64,000 bases of DNA from the NCBI RefSeq assembly GCF_001011155.1, contig NZ_CP011479.1:4413662-4477661 (forward strand), given 5' to 3'. A program made the translations under genes and the position numbers. Source of the stretch: Hoeflea sp. IMCC20628. Its GTDB lineage: Bacteria > Pseudomonadota > Alphaproteobacteria > Rhizobiales > Rhizobiaceae. How positions within the stretch are numbered: position 1 is the stretch's first letter; every line of letters begins with the position of its first letter. The notes below the pieces were generated by a model that made no database searches, was not told where the DNA came from, and worked only from the letters and a program-made list of their open reading frames with translations. Below, one piece after another: positions 58,153 to 64,000 of this stretch.

Positions 58153-58168
58153 TGTTTCACGTGAAACG
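58153..58168. other. parS site
   Basis: TGTTTCACGTGAAACG: 15 of 16 positions match parS. It is the third site of the cluster, 58 bases before the mnmG start. Confidence 0.87.
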
Positions 58169-58225
58169 TATTCCCTTGACATCGATGGGCATATGCCCAA
58201 AACAGGCTCCTTCCGGAGATAGCTC

Positions 58226-60097
58226 ATGATTTATGATGTCGTTGTGATCGGCGGTGGACACGCAGGCAGTGAAGCTGCTTCCGCTTCAGCACGCCTTGGC
58301 GCCAGAACCGCACTGGTGACCCACAAGTTTGATACCATCGGAACTATGTCCTGCAATCCAGCGATTGGTGGCTTGGGCAAGGGGCACCTTGTACGTGAAA
58401 TAGATGCAATGGACGGATTGATGGGCGTTGCCGCCGACCTGTCCGGAATTCAATTCCGTATGCTCAATCGCCGTAAAGGGCCAGCCGTGTGGGGTCCACG
58501 CACCCAGGCGGACCGAAAACTCTACAGGCAGGCGATACAGAAGCTTCTGACGGAAACGCCCAACCTGGATATTATCGAAGGCGAAGTGGATGATCTCGAA
58601 CTGACCGGAGAGGTTTTGTCCGGAGTTCGCTTGAAAGATGGACGCGTGGTCACCTGCTCTGCAGCGGTCTTGACAACAGGCACTTTTCTTCGCGGCCTCA
58701 TTCATATTGGAGATCATAAAATTCCGGCCGGGAGGATGAATGAAGATCCTTCGCTGGGATTGTCGGGCACATTGGAGCGGGCGGGCTTTAAGCTCGGGCG
58801 ATTGAAAACTGGAACCCCGGCGCGGCTTGACGGTGATACCATTGATTGGTCACTGGTCGAATGGCAAGAAGCTGATGCTGAACCGGTCCCGTTCTCTTTC
58901 ATGACAGACAAGATCGAGGTTCGGCAAGTTCGGTGCGGCATTACCCGTACGACCCAGGCCACCCACAAGATTATTCAGGACAATATTCACCGCTCGGCGA
59001 TGTATTCCGGTCAAATTGAAGGTGTCGGACCGCGTTATTGCCCTTCAATCGAGGACAAGATTGTCCGGTTCGGTGAGAGAGATGGTCATCAGATTTTTCT
59101 GGAGCCGGAAGGGCTCGATGATTCAACCGTTTACCCCAATGGTATCTCCACCTCCCTGCCGGAGGATGTTCAGGAAGCTTTCATTCGTACCATCCCGGGT
59201 CTGGCTTCGGTGAAAATCGTTCAGCCTGGCTATGCGATCGAATACGATCATGTGGATCCGCGGGAACTGAGCCAAGCCCTGGAGACTCGCCGGATCAGCG
59301 GTCTTTATCTGGCCGGCCAGATCAATGGGACAACCGGCTATGAAGAGGCTGCTGCCCAGGGGCTGGTTGCCGGTTTGAATGCGGCCTTGAAGGTTCAATC
59401 CCGACCAGTCTGTCTGTTCAGCCGGACAGACTCCTATATTGGTGTGATGGTAGATGATCTTACGACCAAGGGGGTCAGTGAACCCTACCGGATGTTTACC
59501 TCCAGGGCTGAATACCGTCTCTCACTTCGGGCCGACAATGCAGAGCTGCGCCTCACTCCGAAGGCAATCGCGCTTGGATGTGCATCTGATTTGCGCATTG
59601 CCAGGTACGAGGCGTATTTTGATTCGTTAGCGGAATGTTTGGATGATCTGAAAACCCGAAACCTGTCACCAAACGAGGCCAAGGCACATGGTCTGGCTTT
59701 GAACCAGGATGGAATTCGCCGTTCTGCCTTCCAATTGTTGTCTTATCCCAATGTGGGCGTGGCTGATCTGATCAGCATATGGCCAGATCTCGGCAGGCAT
59801 AATCGTCAGATCCTGACTGCAGCGGCGATCGATGCGATCTATGCGGTTTACATGACCCGTCAGAAACAGGATATCGATAATCAGAAACGAGATGAGACCC
59901 GCTTGATACCGGATTGGTTTCAATATGATAATCTATCCGGCCTATCGAAGGAACTACGGCAAAAGCTGGATTCGGTTCGACCACCGTCAATCGGGCACGC
60001 AGAACGGATCGAAGGAATGACCCCGGCTGCTGTCGCTTTGATTCTTGCGCATCTGCGTAAAGGTCAGAATGGGCCGGCAGCGAGAGAGATTGCTTGA
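58226..60097 (+). CDS. mnmG: tRNA modification flavoprotein MnmG (GidA)
   Basis: FAD-dependent partner of MnmE. The 623-residue protein has the FAD loop [10 protein letters not shown] near residue 9, the GidA motifs [11 protein letters not shown] and PQxQ-type GPRTQADR, and the helical C-terminal domain that docks MnmE. ATG 58226 follows CCGGAGAT. rsmG begins 1 base after its stop, the common gidA-gidB coupling. Confidence 0.98.
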   Translation: MIYDVVVIGGGHAGSEAASASARLGARTALVTHKFDTIGTMSCNPAIGGLGKGHLVREIDAMDGLMGVAADLSGIQFRMLNRRKGPAVWGPRTQADRKLYRQAIQKLLTETPNLDIIEGEVDDLELTGEVLSGVRLKDGRVVTCSAAVLTTGTFLRGLIHIGDHKIPAGRMNEDPSLGLSGTLERAGFKLGRLKTGTPARLDGDTIDWSLVEWQEADAEPVPFSFMTDKIEVRQVRCGITRTTQATHKIIQDNIHRSAMYSGQIEGVGPRYCPSIEDKIVRFGERDGHQIFLEPEGLDDSTVYPNGISTSLPEDVQEAFIRTIPGLASVKIVQPGYAIEYDHVDPRELSQALETRRISGLYLAGQINGTTGYEEAAAQGLVAGLNAALKVQSRPVCLFSRTDSYIGVMVDDLTTKGVSEPYRMFTSRAEYRLSLRADNAELRLTPKAIALGCASDLRIARYEAYFDSLAECLDDLKTRNLSPNEAKAHGLALNQDGIRRSAFQLLSYPNVGVADLISIWPDLGRHNRQILTAAAIDAIYAVYMTRQKQDIDNQKRDETRLIPDWFQYDNLSGLSKELRQKLDSVRPPSIGHAERIEGMTPAAVALILAHLRKGQNGPAAREIA

Positions 60098-60098
60098 T

Positions 60099-60761
60099 AT
60101 GCCTAAGAGTTTGCCTGTTGAAGGCTTTTTTCCGAATTCCGAATTTGTTTCACGTGAAACATGGGATCGGTTGCAGGACTATGCAGATCTCGTGCGCAAA
60201 TGGCAGGGATCGTTCAATCTGATCTCACCCCACACACTGCCGGTGCTGTGGCAGCGGCACGTTCTTGACAGTCTACAACTCTATCGGCTTCAGCCAAAAC
60301 CGCTGACCTGGGTCGATATGGGCAGCGGTGCTGGCTTTCCGGGCCTGGTCACCGCTATTTGCCTGGCAGAGCAGAATGCGGGATGGGTCCATCTGGTGGA
60401 GAGCAACAACAAAAAGGCGGCTTTTCTTCGTCAGGTGATTCTGAAAACCGGCGCAAGAGCCAGCGTTCATCCGATGCGCGTGGAAGCGAAGGCTCCGGAA
60501 CTTGATAATGTGGACGCCATTTCAGCACGGGCGCTCGCATCTCTGCCGGATTTGTTGACCTATGCCTGGCCGATTGCGCTGGACAACCCGAATGTCGAGA
60601 TGTGGTTCCATAAAGGACTGGATTACCCTGAAGAAGTGCGATCAGCGCGTGACCTTTGGGCTTTTGATCTGATAGAACATCATAGTCTGGCGCAGGATGG
60701 ATCGGCGATCCTGCAAATCAGCAATCTTTCCAAGCAAAATCAGGCCGTGGACCCTTCTTGA
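60099..60761 (+). CDS. rsmG: 16S rRNA (G527-N7) methyltransferase RsmG (GidB)
   Basis: Methylates G527 in 16S rRNA; loss gives low-level streptomycin resistance in other bacteria. The 220-residue enzyme has SAM loop DMGSGAGFPGL near residue 70. Codons 16-22 (FVSRETW) contain a perfect parS site. ATG 60099 is preceded by GAGAGAG, and a longer frame reading out of mnmG is not supported. Its stop overlaps parA by one base. Confidence 0.96.
   Translation: MPKSLPVEGFFPNSEFVSRETWDRLQDYADLVRKWQGSFNLISPHTLPVLWQRHVLDSLQLYRLQPKPLTWVDMGSGAGFPGLVTAICLAEQNAGWVHLVESNNKKAAFLRQVILKTGARASVHPMRVEAKAPELDNVDAISARALASLPDLLTYAWPIALDNPNVEMWFHKGLDYPEEVRSARDLWAFDLIEHHSLAQDGSAILQISNLSKQNQAVDPS
60146..60161. other. 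Perfect parS site within rsmG
   Basis: TGTTTCACGTGAAACA, the exact 16-base parS consensus, inside the rsmG coding sequence and about 600 bases before parA. It is the best match in the window and the most likely ParB nucleation site. Confidence 0.93.
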
Positions 60762-61555
60762 TGCAACTTTCAAAGAACCGGATCATCACCATTGCCAATC
60801 AAAAGGGTGGTGTAGGCAAAACCACCACCGCCATTAATCTCGCCACAGCATTGGCAGCGATAGGCGAAGAGGTGTTGATCGTCGATATCGACCCGCAGGG
60901 CAATGCCAGCACAGGTTTGGGCATCGACCGCAAGGACCGCGGAGTGTCAGCTTATGATTTGCTGACCCATAACGCCTCGGTCAGCGAAACAGTAATGCAG
61001 ACATCTGTACCGCATCTGAGCATCATTCCCTCGACCATGGATTTGCTCGGTGTGGAGATGGAGATTGCCGGCATGTCGGACAGGGTTTTCCGGCTGCGAA
61101 AAGCGCTTCAGGCAGAAGATGCCCGCCGCTATAATTACGTGCTGATAGATTGCCCACCATCACTCAATCTTTTGACGATGAACGCGATGGCCGCCGCCCA
61201 TTCGATTCTGGTTCCTCTGCAGTGCGAATTCTTTGCGCTCGAGGGTTTGAGCCAGTTGCTTGAGACGGTCGAGCAGGTCCGCGATTCGCTCAATCCAACC
61301 CTGGATATTCAGGGCATCGTGATGACCATGTATGATCCACGCAATAATCTTGCGCATCAGGTGGTGGCCGATGTCCGGGCGCATCTTGGCGACAAGGTTT
61401 ACAGGACGCTGATTCCGAGAAATGTCCGGGTTTCCGAAGCGCCATCCTATGGCAAACCGGCAATCCTCTATGATTTGAAGTGCTCCGGAAGCCAGGCCTA
61501 TCTTCAATTGGCTTCCGAAGTCATCCAGCGCGAACGTAACCGCAAGGCCGCCTGA
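60761..61555 (+). CDS. parA: Chromosome-partitioning ATPase ParA
   Basis: Deviant Walker-A ATPase that moves ParB-parS complexes. The 264-residue protein has KGGVGKTTT at residues 15-23, D(I)DPQGN near 45 and VLIDCPPSLN near 128. It lacks the N-terminal HTH of plasmid type Ia ParA, as expected for a chromosomal copy. ATG 60761 shares one base with the rsmG stop (TGATG). Confidence 0.97.
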   Translation: MQLSKNRIITIANQKGGVGKTTTAINLATALAAIGEEVLIVDIDPQGNASTGLGIDRKDRGVSAYDLLTHNASVSETVMQTSVPHLSIIPSTMDLLGVEMEIAGMSDRVFRLRKALQAEDARRYNYVLIDCPPSLNLLTMNAMAAAHSILVPLQCEFFALEGLSQLLETVEQVRDSLNPTLDIQGIVMTMYDPRNNLAHQVVADVRAHLGDKVYRTLIPRNVRVSEAPSYGKPAILYDLKCSGSQAYLQLASEVIQRERNRKAA

Positions 61556-61578
61556 TTCACCGGGGAACAGGCGCAAGA

Positions 61579-62487
61579 ATGGAAAACACTATGGCAGAAG
61601 ATGTTTCGAAAAAGCGTCTTGGACGCGGCTTGGCAGCGCTGATCGGCGAAATTGATCAGCCCTCTGCTGCCCAGACAACACCCACAATTTCTGCGGACCG
61701 GTTCGTGCCAATTGAACATGTCAGCCGCAACCCGCGCAATCCCCGGCGGACATTTGATCCTGCGGATCTCGAGGATCTGGCGCGCTCGATCCGTCAACAT
61801 GGCATTGTGCAGCCGGTTATGGTGCGCACCGCCGAAGCGGGCCGCTTTGAAATCATTGCCGGTGAACGCCGTTGGCGGGCAGCGCAGATGGCCGGACTGG
61901 TGGAAATCCCGGTCATCGTGCGCGATGTGGATGACAAGACGGCGCTTGAAATTGCCATTGTCGAGAATGTGCAGCGCGCTGACCTGAATGCGCTGGAAGA
62001 AGCCCAGGGCTATGAGCAACTCATCGCTCTGTATGGTTATACCCAGAATGATTTGGGCGAGGTCATCGGCAAGAGCCGCAGTCATGTGGCCAATTCGCTT
62101 CGGTTGCTCAAACTCCCCGATGAAGTTCGCGCCATGTTGGCTGAAGGCGCATTGTCGGCCGGCCATGCCCGCGCCATTGTCTCGACCACCGATCCGATCG
62201 GCTTGGCAAAATTGATCGCTGACCGTGGGTTGTCGGTGCGTGACGCTGAACGTCTCGCCCAGAAGGATGCGGATCAGGCAGGCAAACCCGCTGGCCTGGA
62301 AACCAAGTCGTCCGGCCACGCAGATGCAAAAGACGCAGATACTGTCGCTCTTGAGAAAAGTCTGTCCGACGTTTTGGGACTGAAGATTGAATTGATCCAC
62401 AAAGGCCAGGGTGGCCAGATGCGGATCGATTACAAATCACTTGATCAACTTGATGAACTTTGCCGGTTATTGGGCGAGAAACAGTAG
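61579..62487 (+). CDS. parB: Chromosome-partitioning protein ParB
   Basis: CTP-dependent clamp that loads at parS and spreads. The 302-residue protein begins with the ParA-stimulating basic motif KKRLGRGLAALIG. It then has the CTP-binding GERRWRAAQ and ENVQRADL segments, the HTH IGKSRSHVANSLRLL near 155, and a C-terminal dimerisation domain. ATG 61579 is used; ATG 61591 (MAEDVSKKR) is equally possible and closer to relatives. It is convergent with holA. Confidence 0.96.
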   Translation: MENTMAEDVSKKRLGRGLAALIGEIDQPSAAQTTPTISADRFVPIEHVSRNPRNPRRTFDPADLEDLARSIRQHGIVQPVMVRTAEAGRFEIIAGERRWRAAQMAGLVEIPVIVRDVDDKTALEIAIVENVQRADLNALEEAQGYEQLIALYGYTQNDLGEVIGKSRSHVANSLRLLKLPDEVRAMLAEGALSAGHARAIVSTTDPIGLAKLIADRGLSVRDAERLAQKDADQAGKPAGLETKSSGHADAKDADTVALEKSLSDVLGLKIELIHKGQGGQMRIDYKSLDQLDELCRLLGEKQ

Positions 62488-62508
62488 ATATATCAACAGG
62501 ATGCGGCT

Positions 62509-63537
62509 TTAACGGCTGAGCAGGCAGGTTCGCAGCAGAGCCTGCCGGGCGATGGCTGATTCCAGATGCGGCCGGCGACGTGTTTCCAGAACTGCGTCAT
62601 AGAGACGCCGCATCTCGCGATTGATCGCTTTCAAGTGCCAGTGACGCAGGGCGCGTTCGACGACAGGCTTGCGCTTGAAGTGAATGCCACGGCCCTTTTC
62701 GGCAATTGCTTGGGCGGGCTGTTTATGATGGTTTTCAACCAGAGACCGCATGGCGTCGAGTTGCTCGAACTGGACTATACAGCCGCGCAGTACCAGGAAC
62801 ACCGAGGTTTTCGAGGACAGTATCCGCTCTAGAGCGGCCTCCAGGCGCAATTTGTCGCCTGAAAACACCGCATCAATTGCATCATCGACGGAAAGCGCTG
62901 CGACGTCACCCATTGCGTCGATCACGTCTTCCTCGGTAACTGTCCCCGTGCCGTGACAGTAAAGTGCGAGCTTTTTCAATTCGTTGCGGCTGGCCAACCG
63001 GTCCCCGCCCAAAAGCTGCGTCAGTCTCCGGCGTGCATCGCCTTGGACAACCAGACCACTGCCGCCGAGTTCTTCGTCGATGAGGGTCTGAAACCCGCTG
63101 GCATCATCGGAATAGCAGGGGATCGCAAGGGTTGAACGTGCGTTCTCGATCAGTTTGCGCAGGCCGCTGCCCTTTTTCAGGTCTCCGGCTTCTACAAGCA
63201 GGTGGGACGAGCCGGGATCCGTCTCGGCCAGAGCGGTCAACGAGTCGATGAGAGCACGTTCATTGCCGGCGTTCTTTATCCAGACAAGCCGATCGCCGCC
63301 GAACAGGCTTATGGCGCCGAATTCATCCGCCAGACGTCCCGGATCTCCGGAAAGGTCCGAGGCCTCGAGCTTCAGAACAGCGAAATCATCCTTGAGATCA
63401 ACACCGGTCTTGGCAGCAACCTGGGCGGCGCGTTCAGACACAAGCCCACGATCCGGCCCATAGACAAGGATTATCCGGTAAGGTGTGCCTTCGCGGCGCA
63501 GGAAGCTCGAATATTCGTGGGATTTGAGTTGAGCCAT
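62509..63537 (-). CDS. holA: DNA polymerase III delta subunit
   Basis: Clamp-loader subunit that opens the sliding clamp. The 342-residue protein is weakly conserved but recognisable by the N-terminal RIILVYGPDRGLVSERA and the three-domain length. ATG 63537 begins MAQLKSHEYS, and the gap to upstream lptE is 25 bases, so the two are co-transcribed as in most proteobacteria. Confidence 0.93.
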   Translation of the reverse strand: MAQLKSHEYSSFLRREGTPYRIILVYGPDRGLVSERAAQVAAKTGVDLKDDFAVLKLEASDLSGDPGRLADEFGAISLFGGDRLVWIKNAGNERALIDSLTALAETDPGSSHLLVEAGDLKKGSGLRKLIENARSTLAIPCYSDDASGFQTLIDEELGGSGLVVQGDARRRLTQLLGGDRLASRNELKKLALYCHGTGTVTEEDVIDAMGDVAALSVDDAIDAVFSGDKLRLEAALERILSSKTSVFLVLRGCIVQFEQLDAMRSLVENHHKQPAQAIAEKGRGIHFKRKPVVERALRHWHLKAINREMRRLYDAVLETRRRPHLESAIARQALLRTCLLSR

Positions 63538-63562
63538 GCGGCAGCCGCGACCAATCTACGAC

Positions 63563-64000
63563 TTATCGGGCAAGCGCTGACGCGACATCAGCCCGGACAA
63601 GAACTGCCACTGCGTGGGCCGCGCGGTCTTCTGCTTCACGTTTGGCTCGTACTTGCGCGAAATGCTGCGAGGGAAGATCCAGTTGTGCATCGGCGAAGCG
63701 GGAACCGGATTTGACGGTTTCTCCGGTTGCGACATTCTCGAGCACGTATTTCGCCGTTACCGTCGCGCGCGCGGCCGAGAATTCATTGTCCACTCCGCCA
63801 GGCAAGACGCCGGCAACGGTGGAGGACACAGTCAGGTCGAGGCGATAGGCACCGTCGGGTTGCTCGCCGCCGAAACCAAGCACAAGTTCATTGCGCACGG
63901 TTTGTTCAACGCGGGAATCGGCCACCGAAACCGAGACGGACTGTTTTTGGCCGGACATCGTTCCATAAAGTGGCTGCGCCTGACAACCGGCCAACAATGA
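63563..64000 (-). CDS. lptE: LPS-assembly lipoprotein LptE (partial, 5' end outside)
   Basis: Outer-membrane lipoprotein that plugs LptD and helps place LPS at the surface. The window holds about 146 codons including the lipobox LAGC, so only the signal-peptide start is missing. The C-terminal region is helical and charged (AQVRAKREAEDRAAHA). It lies directly upstream of holA. The identification rests on context and general character, because LptE is poorly conserved. Confidence 0.87.
   Translation of the reverse strand, partial: SLLAGCQAQPLYGTMSGQKQSVSVSVADSRVEQTVRNELVLGFGGEQPDGAYRLDLTVSSTVAGVLPGGVDNEFSAARATVTAKYVLENVATGETVKSGSRFADAQLDLPSQHFAQVRAKREAEDRAAHAVAVLVRADVASALAR

Noticed and set aside
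62824-62837. CCGCTCTAGAGCGG perfect palindrome
   Set aside because: It lies inside holA coding sequence with no context for a regulatory role; probably chance.
1-64000. Mobile elements, prophage, CRISPR, tRNA or rRNA genes
   Set aside because: I saw no transposase or integrase, no regularly spaced repeats and no cloverleaf or rRNA-like sequence on reading both strands; a short tRNA could still be missed by eye.

Overview
The window is a gene-dense (about 90% coding), GC-rich stretch of an alphaproteobacterial main chromosome. ChvG/ChvI next to pckA, the order trpFBA-accD-folC, addAB-trxA, DivL-ahcY, hisBHAFE-coaA, hslV/hslU and hemE-rho-mnmE-mnmG-rsmG-parAB all point to Rhizobiales. A Rhizobiaceae-like marine genus such as Hoeflea is a reasonable guess, not a demonstration. 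I see no rRNA, tRNA, CRISPR array, insertion sequence or prophage.

Layout. 0-7 kb is the more accessory end: sulfoacetaldehyde acetyltransferase (xsc), a TerC-type membrane protein, a divergent LysR regulator/NAD(P)-binding pair, a PHB depolymerase (phaZ) and a DUF2852 protein. 7-13 kb holds a YgjP-like metallopeptidase, then trpF-trpB-trpA-accD-folC on the plus strand, ending at a hairpin shared with convergent trxA. 13-25 kb is a long minus-strand operon: divL, a tsaE-amgK fusion, murU, addB, addA, trxA. It combines cell-cycle signalling, tRNA modification, cell-wall recycling and double-strand-break repair. 25-31 kb holds ahcY with a palindromic operator candidate, then chvI, chvG, hprK, manX (EIIA) and ptsH, a regulatory phosphotransferase branch linked to an envelope-stress two-component system. 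pckA diverges from chvI.

31-49 kb holds pckA, a nitroreductase-arfB pair, a BON/LysM protein, alkB convergent and overlapping with a PAP2 phosphatase, the hisB-DUF2628-hisH-hisA-hisF-hisE-coaA operon, hslV-DUF2157-hslU, a DUF1402 protein, the Tim44-mltA-smr-xre operon, fxsA and secB. 49.6-53.3 kb is the minus-strand operon PPDK-regulator-maf-aroE-coaE-dnaQ. 53.6-64 kb is the origin-proximal block hemE-hemJ, rho, mnmE, mnmG, rsmG, parA, parB, then holA and a partial lptE on the minus strand.

The most informative non-coding signals are the probable chromosome origin between the PPDK-regulator gene and hemE (53269-53646), with DnaA-box-like sequences, a cluster of GANTC (CcrM) sites and a 15-bp direct repeat, and six parS-like sites. 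Three of those lie in the mnmE-mnmG gap, one is a perfect 16-mer inside rsmG, and two outliers sit after hslV and before rho. With parAB, DivL, HolA and DnaQ, much of the replication, segregation and cell-cycle machinery is represented. Most of the window is conserved core genome. I did not find an obviously undescribed multi-gene system; the points most worth checking are the DivL Tyr-for-His substitution, the TsaE-AmgK fusion, the parS distribution and several unassigned operators.
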